From Competibacteraceae bacterium UBA2788 (lineage in GTDB: Bacteria > Pseudomonadota > Gammaproteobacteria > Competibacterales > Competibacteraceae): a stretch of DNA of 14,685 nucleotides. Within the stretch, counting starts at the first letter, position 1. Every line of letters starts with the position of its first letter. A model generated the notes under the pieces. It searched no databases. It worked only from the letters and a program-made list of their open reading frames with translations, and was not told the DNA's origin. The stretch spans positions 6,819 to 21,503 of the forward strand of contig DEHY01000184.1 of NCBI GenBank assembly GCA_002352185.1, given 5' to 3'. Of the stretch, positions 1-6,597 are shown in pieces. A program made the position numbers and the translations under genes.

Positions 1-1
1 C

Positions 2-1180
2 AAAGCGCTGCCCGCCGATCTGACCCTGGTGGGCGTGTTCGGAATGCGCGATGAATTGCGCGAAACCTCCCGCGCCTCGGTGAAAACCGCCCAGGCGGCG
101 GGCATTCAGGTGGTCATGATCACCGGCGACGCCAGGGAAACCGCCCAAGCCATCGCCAGGGACGTGGGGCTGCTGGAGGATGACCCGCAGGCCCTCATTT
201 TAACCTCGGACGAACTGGCTGCGTTGTCGGACGATGAGGTGAAACAGCGGTTGCCGCATCTGTGCGTCGTGTCGCGTGCGTTTCCCACCGACAAGAGTCG
301 GCTGGTGAAGCTGGCCAAGGAATTGAACCTGGTGGTCGGCATGACCGGCGATGGCGTCAACGACGCGCCGGCGGTGAAAAACGCCGACGTGGGTTTCGCC
401 ATGGGCAGCGGCACCGAGATGACCAAGGAGTCGGGCGATATCGTCATTCTCGACGATAATTTTTCGTCGCTGACCCAGGCGGTGCTGTACGGGCGCACCC
501 TGTTCAAGTCCATCCGCAAGTTCCTGATCTTCCAGTTGACGGTGAATGTGTCCGCGATTCTGGTGGTGTTTCTGGGGCCGTTCTTCGGTTTCGATCTGCC
601 GTTGACCATGACCCAGTTGCTCTGGCTGAACCTGATCATGGACACCTTGGCCGGTCTGGCTTTCGCCGGCGAAGCTGCGCTGCAACGCTACCTGCGGGAA
701 AAGCCGATCCGCCGCGATGAGCCGCTGATTACGGCGGACATGTGGTCTTCGATCCTGCTGAACGGGGGCATCATCGCCCTGCTGAGCCTGCTGTTCCTGA
801 CCAGCGACGCGACCCACGCCCTGTTCTCCGGCGGTCACGCGGTCGGCGCGCCGGAAGCGAGGGCCAAGCTCCTCACCGCCTTCTTTGCCTTCTTCGTGTT
901 TATCCAGTTCTTCAACACCTTCAACGCCCGCACCCAGGGGCTGAATCTGTTCGAGAACCTGCTGGAAAATCGCCTGTTCCTGATCATCATCCCGGCGATC
1001 ATGGCGATTCAGGCGCTCTTCGTCGCCTATGGCGGCGAGGTGCTGCGCACGGTCGGGTTGACGGCGCAGGAATGGATCTCTGTGCTGCTCATGGCGTTCG
1101 TGATCATTCCCGCCGACCTGTTGCGCAAAGGAGTCCGCAACCGCTGGTTTGGCAATCCGGTGATGCGGAAAGTCCCTTGA
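2..1180 (+). CDS. Calcium-transporting P-type ATPase, PMCA-like, C-terminal part (5' end outside window)
   Basis: The gene enters from the left edge; the open frame runs from base 2, so about 392 residues are visible and the A-domain, the DKTGT phosphorylation site and M1-M4 are outside. The P-domain shows MITGD, the TDK lysine region and TGDGVNDAPAVKNADVGFAMG-type hinge motif (bases about 350-410). The block ESGDIVILDDNFSS is typical of type II pumps. M5 (LTVNV) and M6 (LLWLNLIMDT) match the PMCA (type IIB) pattern, where Asn and Asp in NLIMD bind Ca2+, rather than the SERCA NLVTD pattern. Further hydrophobic segments (M7-M10) follow and the protein ends soon after the last one, with no long regulatory tail. 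The likely role is ATP-driven Ca2+ export across the cytoplasmic membrane; ion specificity is inferred from motifs. The next gene begins 78 bases downstream on the same strand. Confidence 0.93.
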   Translation, partial: KALPADLTLVGVFGMRDELRETSRASVKTAQAAGIQVVMITGDARETAQAIARDVGLLEDDPQALILTSDELAALSDDEVKQRLPHLCVVSRAFPTDKSRLVKLAKELNLVVGMTGDGVNDAPAVKNADVGFAMGSGTEMTKESGDIVILDDNFSSLTQAVLYGRTLFKSIRKFLIFQLTVNVSAILVVFLGPFFGFDLPLTMTQLLWLNLIMDTLAGLAFAGEAALQRYLREKPIRRDEPLITADMWSSILLNGGIIALLSLLFLTSDATHALFSGGHAVGAPEARAKLLTAFFAFFVFIQFFNTFNARTQGLNLFENLLENRLFLIIIPAIMAIQALFVAYGGEVLRTVGLTAQEWISVLLMAFVIIPADLLRKGVRNRWFGNPVMRKVP

Positions 1181-1245
1181 GCTACTCATTTACGATGGCT
1201 CAGGCATCTTTTACGCCGGATGTTTTCCAAGGATAACCGTCATTC

Positions 1246-1250
1246 GGGAG
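1246..1250 (+). promoter_or_regulatory. Ribosome binding site (GGGAG) that decides the start at 1259
   Basis: GGGAG lies 8 bases before the ATG at 1259. The earlier in-frame ATG at 1220 has no such site, and the 13 extra residues it would add have no match in the dehydratase/hydroxylase family, whose members I recall beginning with a sequence like MLM. Confidence 0.6.
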
Positions 1251-1258
1251 TTGCTCTG

Positions 1259-2809
1259 ATGTTAATGTCTGGACAGGAGTACCGCGAATCACTGCGGCGT
1301 TATCACCCGCGCGTCTTTATCAACGGGCGTGCAGTCGCATCGGTGGCTGATGAACTACTGCTCGCGCCGGGCGTGAATGGCGTGGCGCTGACCTACGACT
1401 TCGCCTTGCGCGAAGATCATGCGCCCCTGATGCGGACCAGCCGTCCCGATTTCGCCGGTGGTCAGCCCGTCAACCGGATGATCGCCATCCCTGCCTCGAC
1501 GCAGGATCTGTTGGACAAACTGGAGGCCGTCCGGTTGGTCTGCCAGGAAACCGGTTGCGCCCAACGCTATCTGGGCGGCGACGCGCTTTCGGCCATTCAG
1601 CAGGCGACCGCACGGATGGATGCAGAGCTGAATACGAGCTACGGCGAACGGTTCCGCGCCTGGCTGGAACGGGTTTATGCCGAAGATCTGACGCTGGGCG
1701 TGGCGATGACTGACGGCAAGGGCGACCGCAGCCTTCGGCCCAGTCAGCAGGCGAATCCCGACGCCTATGTGCGCATCGTCGAGCGCCGCAAGGATGGTGT
1801 TGTTCTGCGCGGGGTCAAGGCCATCATTACCGGCGCGCCATACATGCATGAGCTGCTGGTGATGCCGGGCCGCAATCTGACCTCTGCCGACGCGGATTAT
1901 GCGGTGTGTTGCGCCGTGCCGGTGGACGCGGAAAATCTGGTCCTGGCAGCCCGTCCCGCCGGTCGGCCCGGCGAATCCGCCGCAAAATTCAGCGCCCGCT
2001 ACGGCCAATCCACCGCCGTCGCCCTGTTCGACCGCGTGTTCGTACCCTGGGATCGCGTGTTTCTGGCCGACGAGTGGCGCCATTCCGGTGATCTCACGCG
2101 CCACTACGCCACGCATCATCGGCATACCTGCATTGGCGCCCGGGCCGGCTTCGGCGATCTGCTGATTGGCGCCGGCGTCCTGATGACCGAAGCGAACGGC
2201 CTCAATCTCGACCACACTGCTCATCTGCGTGCGGCGATGGTGGATCTAATTCAGATCGTTGAGGGCTTTTTCGCCTGTGGGGTGGCGGCTTCGGTCTATG
2301 GCGTCGCCGACCCGGCGGGCGTGATGATGCCGGAACCGGTCTTCGCCAATATCGGCAAGCTGCTACTGGCTACGCAAATCTACGATATGCACCGGCTCGC
2401 CCATACGGTGTCGGGCGGGCTGATCGTCACCCTGCCGGGGCCGGAAGAAGACCATAATCCCGCCACCGCCGGACGGCTTTCGGATCTGCTGGCCGGGCGT
2501 TCCGACATCCCCTATGAGAAACGCATTGAAGTCGCCCGATTCGTCGAAGATCTGACCGCTTCGCATCAGGCCGGCTGGTATTCGGTGATCTCGCTGCACG
2601 GCGGCGGCTCGCCCGAAGCCATGCAGCGGGAAATTTGGCGCCAGTATCCGGTTGCAGACCAGGTGGCGCTGGTCGAACGCCTGCTGGAGCGCGGCGTTCT
2701 CGCGGACAACACGCGCCCGATGCGCCGGCGTCGGCAACCTGGTCGCTGCTGCGCCCTGGGTTGCGAAGCGCCGGATGCTCCGTTAACCCCGCCGGCGTCG
2801 TTGCGATAG
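1259..2809 (+). CDS. 4-hydroxybutyryl-CoA dehydratase / 4-HPA 3-hydroxylase family flavoprotein, active-site variant
   Basis: A 516-residue protein that aligns over nearly its whole length with 4-hydroxybutyryl-CoA dehydratase (AbfD) as I recall it: MLMSGQEY at the start, AMTDGKGDRSL at about 155-165, VFVPWDRVFL at about 255-265, LHGGGSP near 446-452. The fold is acyl-CoA-dehydrogenase-like and binds FAD. In AbfD of Clostridium aminobutyricum the [4Fe-4S] cluster is held by Cys99, Cys103, His292 and Cys299, with Glu257, Tyr296 and Glu455 in catalysis. Here Cys100 and His287 are kept, but the others correspond to Tyr104, Ala294, Thr (for Glu257), Cys291 and Ile444. A cluster-dependent dehydratase is therefore unlikely; a flavin monooxygenase of the HpaB type or an uncharacterised flavoprotein is more plausible. 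The last 30 or so residues (from about 485) are Arg/Cys/Pro-rich and unlike the family, which may reflect a frameshift near 2715. The substrate cannot be named. Confidence 0.85.
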   Translation: MLMSGQEYRESLRRYHPRVFINGRAVASVADELLLAPGVNGVALTYDFALREDHAPLMRTSRPDFAGGQPVNRMIAIPASTQDLLDKLEAVRLVCQETGCAQRYLGGDALSAIQQATARMDAELNTSYGERFRAWLERVYAEDLTLGVAMTDGKGDRSLRPSQQANPDAYVRIVERRKDGVVLRGVKAIITGAPYMHELLVMPGRNLTSADADYAVCCAVPVDAENLVLAARPAGRPGESAAKFSARYGQSTAVALFDRVFVPWDRVFLADEWRHSGDLTRHYATHHRHTCIGARAGFGDLLIGAGVLMTEANGLNLDHTAHLRAAMVDLIQIVEGFFACGVAASVYGVADPAGVMMPEPVFANIGKLLLATQIYDMHRLAHTVSGGLIVTLPGPEEDHNPATAGRLSDLLAGRSDIPYEKRIEVARFVEDLTASHQAGWYSVISLHGGGSPEAMQREIWRQYPVADQVALVERLLERGVLADNTRPMRRRRQPGRCCALGCEAPDAPLTPPASLR

Positions 2810-2839
2810 GGAGACTTGCGTGCAGCGACCGCCGCCGGA

Positions 2840-4669
2840 TCAGAAATACCCATGCAGCCCAATTTCAAACTCATGCGCGCCTTCGAGAGCGCGCCAGTCG
2901 GCCCGGAGCGCCCAATCCCGCCCCAGCGCCAGATTCTGCCCGACGGTCCACTGCACCGCCGCGCCGATCTCGCCCCAGCGATAATCCAGCCACGTCGCGC
3001 TGACCAGCACCTTCCAACCCGCCAGCGGTTGCAACAGCGCTCCAGCCGTCATCCCCAGCCCGGCCCGGTAATCGCCGGCGAAGTCGTCGCCGTAATCGAA
3101 CGCCAGCCCCGGCATTCCGAACCACACGGTTCGCCACGGCCAGCCGGTTTCAGCCGCCAGCCCCAATCCGCCGCTCAGATTGAAGGCGGCGCAATCGGGG
3201 TCATTCGGGCGCGGGCAGGATTCCCAGCCGGCGTGAATGCGCCAGGCCGGACGTGGCGACAAGGCATTGACCGGCGGCAGCGAGACCATGTCGAGTACGG
3301 TCAGCCGGTCCAGCTTTAAGCCGCCACGGTCCTGGTAGTGACGAACCGCAATATTCAGCAGTTCGATCTGGACATCCGGCGTATAACCGGCGTCCGGTTC
3401 CAGCAGATCGTGATAGCCGGCGCGTGCGCTCAGCTCCACGAATGCGCTCCCCTTCCGCTGACCGAAGCCGATTCCCAGTCGCCGCGAGGCGTGACCGGTT
3501 TCCGGTTGGGTCGCGTAGGGTTCGATAACGACCGGCGCGGCGGCGACCGCCAACCGGTTGCGAGCAGTCAGCAATTGATGCGCGATTTCATCCGCTGCCG
3601 GCGCGGCTTTGTCGTCAGCCTTGAGCGTGCCGCCTTGGCGATGCTGGCGCTGGTCCAAAGCAAGCTCCAGCAACAACGCCCGCCGTTCCGGGGCGAGTTG
3701 GGCGAATGCAGGCGTTGCGACAACGGTCGGATCGTCGGTTAGCCGCTGCGCCAGTCGCCGCTCCTTGATCTTCAGCGCCTGGTAGCGACGGCGGATGACG
3801 GTTCCACGGGCCGGACGCGCAGTGATTTCTCCTACCAGACCGGGCTGCCGGACCAGCAGCCGGATGGTGTCGGGCGGCAAGGCCCAGAGCGTGAAGGCAT
3901 CGCTCAGGCGCAGCGCCGGATCGGCGGCTTCAAGCAGCGTCAACAACTGCCAGGCGCAATTCTCCCGAAAGAAGTAATAATCGAACCGGACGCCGCGCAG
4001 TTCCCAGACATGCTCCAACAGGCGTTGCAATTGCGGCGGACTCAGATTCAGCCGATATTCCCAGATATCGCGGCTTTCCAGATCGCTGTAAGTCCGCACC
4101 AGTTTGTAATAGGGCTGCAAGTCAAACGCGCCTTTGAACCCGCCGGCAATGCCGTCCACGGCGTACATCAATCCATGACTGGCGGTATCGTCGGCGGCGT
4201 AGTTGATGGCGTAGGCCAGCAGCCGGGTGTGTTCGGTCTGACCGTGCCGGTCCAGACGCAGCAGAGTATGGCCGAACAGCGAGGCGGGATTGTTGAGATA
4301 GGCCGAGGTAAACACCAGCGTCGCCGACGCGGCGTTCAACTCGCCAAACCAGCGCTGGAACCGCTCGCAGGATTGCGGCGGCATGTGGCGGTCGTCGAAA
4401 TCAAGTTCGCGCTTCAACCAGCGGTAGCGGGCGATGAAGGCGCACTGCGCCGGTTGCGGATCGCCGCCCACGGCATCGGCGCTGAAGAAGGCGCGCAGCG
4501 TCGCGGCCAATTCCGCGCCAGGATCAGTTTTGCCGGCAGGAGCGAGAAAGAAGCGGGGATCGTCAGCGTCGCTAATCACGCCTGTGCCATCGGCGACGGG
4601 ACGATAATGCAGCAGGGTTTGCCACTCGCGCCGCGTGGCAAGATCGGCGGCCTCGGCGCGGCGCAGCAA
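2840..4669 (-). CDS. DUF4105 / Lnb N-terminal periplasmic domain protein with beta-barrel-like C-terminus
   Basis: The listed start is a TTG giving 609 residues, but coding clearly begins upstream (see 4670-4765). The N-terminal half (residues 15-270) carries DUF4105 hallmarks: DDPRFFLAP near 36-44, KTDP, RYRWLK at 81-86, a SLFGH motif ending at His134, and FRENCAWQLL with Cys238; the His and Cys are conserved and probably catalytic. This domain is the periplasmic part of Lnb, an enzyme of lipoprotein N-terminal acyl transfer, but most DUF4105 proteins are unstudied. Residues about 390-609 have alternating polar and hydrophobic strands rich in Gly, Tyr and Trp and end in an aromatic pair (YF), as outer-membrane beta-barrels do. 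The inferred location is the outer membrane with a periplasmic catalytic domain. It follows the lipoprotein gene with no gap, so the two are likely co-transcribed, and it converges on the flavoprotein gene with 30 bases between stops. Confidence 0.85.
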   Translation of the reverse strand: MLRRAEAADLATRREWQTLLHYRPVADGTGVISDADDPRFFLAPAGKTDPGAELAATLRAFFSADAVGGDPQPAQCAFIARYRWLKRELDFDDRHMPPQSCERFQRWFGELNAASATLVFTSAYLNNPASLFGHTLLRLDRHGQTEHTRLLAYAINYAADDTASHGLMYAVDGIAGGFKGAFDLQPYYKLVRTYSDLESRDIWEYRLNLSPPQLQRLLEHVWELRGVRFDYYFFRENCAWQLLTLLEAADPALRLSDAFTLWALPPDTIRLLVRQPGLVGEITARPARGTVIRRRYQALKIKERRLAQRLTDDPTVVATPAFAQLAPERRALLLELALDQRQHRQGGTLKADDKAAPAADEIAHQLLTARNRLAVAAAPVVIEPYATQPETGHASRRLGIGFGQRKGSAFVELSARAGYHDLLEPDAGYTPDVQIELLNIAVRHYQDRGGLKLDRLTVLDMVSLPPVNALSPRPAWRIHAGWESCPRPNDPDCAAFNLSGGLGLAAETGWPWRTVWFGMPGLAFDYGDDFAGDYRAGLGMTAGALLQPLAGWKVLVSATWLDYRWGEIGAAVQWTVGQNLALGRDWALRADWRALEGAHEFEIGLHGYF

Positions 4670-4765
4670 TTCGGCAAGATGGGTGGAATTCGCGCCGGCA
4701 TCGGCAACCCAGAACAGAGTTCCAAGCAGCAGGCCCGCCAGCAGCGGGGTCGGGATAATCAGCAG
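4670..4765 (-). other. Upstream in-frame coding extension: signal peptide of the DUF4105 protein, non-standard start
   Basis: Read in the frame of the DUF4105 gene, this stretch gives LLIIPTPLLAGLLLGTLF, then WVADAGA and NSTHLAELL before the TTG at 4669. That is a hydrophobic core followed by a signal-peptidase-like site (ADAGA) and the normal start of the mature domain. No ATG, GTG or TTG occurs in frame before it. CTG at 4765 or 4762, just after the lipoprotein stop TGA at 4767-4769, is the likeliest start, perhaps helped by translational coupling. A sequence error is the alternative. Confidence 0.65.
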
Positions 4766-4766
4766 C

Positions 4767-5165
4767 TCAGTTCGATGCCAGTCGTTGCCCGAAACGCGGA
4801 TCGGCGCGCAGTTCGCGGTTCAGCGTCGCCAGCATCTCGGCGGCGGTGGTTCGGTCATTCGGGAACAACGCGCCAAACCGGTTTTGCGTGAAGGCGAAAA
4901 ATTCCGGCTGACGGCTGGGATCAACGCCCAGCAGCGTCGCCAGCGAAGCGAGATATTCACCCTGTCCAGCCGCCATGTCCTGTTTCAGCCGCTCCAGATT
5001 GACTTTGGCGAATTCGGCAATCTGCTGCTGGCGGTCCATGAACGCGGCGCTGCTGGAGCCGCCGCTGCTGGCGCTGGAGCCGGAACTGGGATCGGTGACG
5101 ACGGTGCATGCGCCGATGTTCAAACCCATCGCGGCGATTAAGGCTACATTCAGCGGAGTTTTCAT
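4767..5165 (-). CDS. DUF3015-like outer-membrane lipoprotein
   Basis: A 132-residue protein. The start at 5165 (MKTPLNVAL) is chosen because a lipoprotein signal follows at once: a short Lys n-region, a hydrophobic core and lipobox IGAC with Cys20. Upstream in-frame ATGs would add a tail with no signal-like character and would run across the promoter. Residue +2 after Cys is Thr, not Asp, so sorting to the outer membrane is expected. A Ser/Gly linker (about 26-40) leads to a helical domain with DRQQQIAEF, LKQDMAAGQGEYL and LATLLGV, which resembles the C-terminal half of DUF3015 proteins from memory; the function of that family is unknown to me. It is the first gene of a likely two-gene unit with the DUF4105/Lnb-type protein. 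The pairing of a lipoprotein with a Lnb-domain protein may be meaningful. Confidence 0.8.
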   Translation of the reverse strand: MKTPLNVALIAAMGLNIGACTVVTDPSSGSSASSGGSSSAAFMDRQQQIAEFAKVNLERLKQDMAAGQGEYLASLATLLGVDPSRQPEFFAFTQNRFGALFPNDRTTAAEMLATLNRELRADPRFGQRLASN

Positions 5166-5207
5166 AATGCAAGAGTCCAGAACACAGGTTGAGTGATGTT
5201 TTTGGCA

Positions 5208-5236
5208 AAGATAAGGACGCCTTCCCGGCCTGTCAA
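5208..5236 (-). promoter_or_regulatory. Sigma70-type promoter of the lipoprotein - DUF4105 unit
   Basis: On the minus strand a perfect -35 box TTGACA (5236-5231) is followed by a 17-base spacer and TATCTT (5213-5208; 4 of 6 match to TATAAT). The predicted transcript start is near 5200, giving a leader of about 35 bases before the ATG at 5165. I found no equally good promoter for the divergent radical SAM gene; TTTAAT at 5274-5279 lacks a partner -35. Confidence 0.62.
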
Positions 5237-5323
5237 TTTCGCTGCAGTCGCCGGTAACGGGCGATGGGTCTGCTTTAATGATAGATAAGCCCGTCGGCGT
5301 TGCCGGAATGCTCGCCATTTTCC

Positions 5324-5329
5324 GAGGAG
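5324..5329 (+). promoter_or_regulatory. Ribosome binding site (GAGGAG) that decides the start at 5338
   Basis: GAGGAG lies 8 bases before the ATG at 5338. It favours this start over the ATG at 5278, whose 20 extra residues do not fit the N-terminus of radical SAM enzymes, where the first strand comes shortly before the CxxxCxxC motif. Confidence 0.65.
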
Positions 5330-5337
5330 TTCTGTGC

Positions 5338-6486
5338 ATGAAAAGCCATTTTTCGCTCATTCTGCTCTCCACCCTGCAATGCAATGCAGATTGTGAATAC
5401 TGCTTCGAGAACAAGACCGACGACCGGCTCACGCTCGACCGCTTGGGTGAAATGATCCGCAAGGTGCTGGATTATATGGTCGAGAAATCGTTGCGGTCGC
5501 TGACGATCTACTGGCAGGGCGGCGAAGCGATGCTGCTGCCGCCAGGCTGGTACGAACAGGCTCATGAGCTGATCCAGCGTGAGGCGGAGGCGCGGGATAA
5601 ACAGGTGTTCCACAGCCTGCAAAGCAACATGCTGGCCTACAGCGCACGCTGGAATCCGGTCATCGCCAGCATGTTCGGCAACAGCGTCGGCACTTCGCTG
5701 GATTACCCCAACCTGCATCGCAAGCTGCTGGGGCAGGGGCCGGAAAGCTATAACGAAATCTGGGGGCGGCGGGTGCGGGAAGCGCGGGCGGCGGGCATCG
5801 CCGTGCAGGTTATCGCCGTGCCCAATCAAGCGACGCTGGACCTCGGCGCCGAACGGTTTTACCGCTACTTTGCCGACGAACTCGGCGTCGCCGAATTTCA
5901 GGTCAACACTCCTTTTCCGGGCGGCGAGACCAATGCCGCCAAGAAGGAATTACCCGTAGCGGAGGTGGAAAAACTCAGCCGCTTTTATCTGGAACTGGCC
6001 GAGGTGTGGCTGGAGCGCGGCCACCGGCAAGGAATAAAAGTTGGCCCGTTCGATGCTCTGCTTCAGCATTTCAGCCATGAACCGACGACCTTGCCCTGCA
6101 TCTGGGGCGACAACTGCGCGAATGCGCTGGTTTCGATTGATGCGCGCGGCTATGTGGCGCAGTGCGATTGCTGGGTGACCAGCTACCCGGATTACCATTA
6201 CGGCAATATCTTTGAGTCGGAAAGCTTCGGTGAACTGCTGCGCGCCAGCCCCGCCCGCCAGAAGTTCAATGAGCGGCCTATCCATCTCATCCAGCGCGAT
6301 TGCCTGAGTTGCGATTATCTCTCGCTCTGTCACGGCGGCTGCCCAGTGCGAACCTACACTGTCCACGGCTCCCTGTTTGAGAAAGATCCCTACTGCGAGT
6401 TGTACAAAACCCTGTTCGGGCGGATGGAACGGGCGGCGCAGGAACTGGCGCGGGAAGCAGTGGCGGCGCGTGGCGTTGCAGCCTGA
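5338..6486 (+). CDS. Radical SAM/SPASM peptide maturase, likely three-residue cyclophane-forming (GrrM/OscB-like)
   Basis: A 382-residue enzyme. Cys15, Cys19 and Cys22 (CNADCEYC) form the CxxxCxxC motif that binds the SAM-cleaving [4Fe-4S] cluster. WQGGEA near residue 60 is the GGE motif that contacts SAM. The C-terminal SPASM domain has Cys254, Cys260, Cys276, Cys278, then Cys322, Cys325, Cys331, Cys335 and Cys353 (CxxC-x5-CxxxC spacing), enough for auxiliary Fe-S clusters. SPASM enzymes usually modify ribosomal peptides, and the next gene, 111 bases downstream, is a Gly/Trp/Asn-repeat precursor. The combination matches GRRM-type systems, in which the maturase joins an aromatic ring to the beta-carbon of the residue two places on. 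Assignment to that exact family is inference; the N-terminus differs from the cyanobacterial maturases I remember, so it may be a separate clade. No RRE leader-binding domain is obvious. The enzyme is cytoplasmic, with no signal peptide or membrane segment. Confidence 0.85.
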   Translation: MKSHFSLILLSTLQCNADCEYCFENKTDDRLTLDRLGEMIRKVLDYMVEKSLRSLTIYWQGGEAMLLPPGWYEQAHELIQREAEARDKQVFHSLQSNMLAYSARWNPVIASMFGNSVGTSLDYPNLHRKLLGQGPESYNEIWGRRVREARAAGIAVQVIAVPNQATLDLGAERFYRYFADELGVAEFQVNTPFPGGETNAAKKELPVAEVEKLSRFYLELAEVWLERGHRQGIKVGPFDALLQHFSHEPTTLPCIWGDNCANALVSIDARGYVAQCDCWVTSYPDYHYGNIFESESFGELLRASPARQKFNERPIHLIQRDCLSCDYLSLCHGGCPVRTYTVHGSLFEKDPYCELYKTLFGRMERAAQELAREAVAARGVAA

Positions 6487-6544
6487 TTTTTTCAGGGGAT
6501 ATTCAGCTAAGATAGCTCAATCTCAGTGCGTCTTTTCACAAGGT

Positions 6545-6570
6545 CTCCGGCCAGCATTGACCGGAGTTTT
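6545..6570 (+). terminator. Terminator-like hairpin between maturase and precursor genes
   Basis: CTCCGG (6545-6550) and CCGGAG (6561-6566) form a perfect 6-bp GC-rich stem with a 10-base loop, directly followed by TTTT. It sits 58 bases after the maturase stop and 27 bases before the precursor start. It could terminate or attenuate the maturase transcript, or protect the 3' end of a processed message. The T-run is short, so termination would be partial at best. Confidence 0.4.
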
Positions 6571-6583
6571 CATTGCTGACCGT

Positions 6584-6588
6584 AAGGA
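6584..6588 (+). promoter_or_regulatory. Ribosome binding site (AAGGA) of the precursor gene
   Basis: AAGGA lies 9 bases before the ATG at 6598. A nearer upstream ATG at 6588 is out of frame and stops within a few codons. Confidence 0.5.
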
Positions 6589-6597
6589 TGGATTCTC

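Noticed and set aside
200..1189. A 329-residue minus-strand open frame over the ATPase gene
   Set aside because: The composition is His/Gln/Arg-rich and typical of antisense frames, whereas the + strand encodes an unmistakable P-type ATPase.
1355..2224. A 289-residue minus-strand open frame over the flavoprotein gene
   Set aside because: No family motif was seen and the + strand frame aligns with a known enzyme family over its length.
5166..5337. A + strand sigma70 promoter for the radical SAM gene at TTTAAT (5274-5279)
   Set aside because: No acceptable -35 box is found 16-18 bases upstream, so I do not call it.
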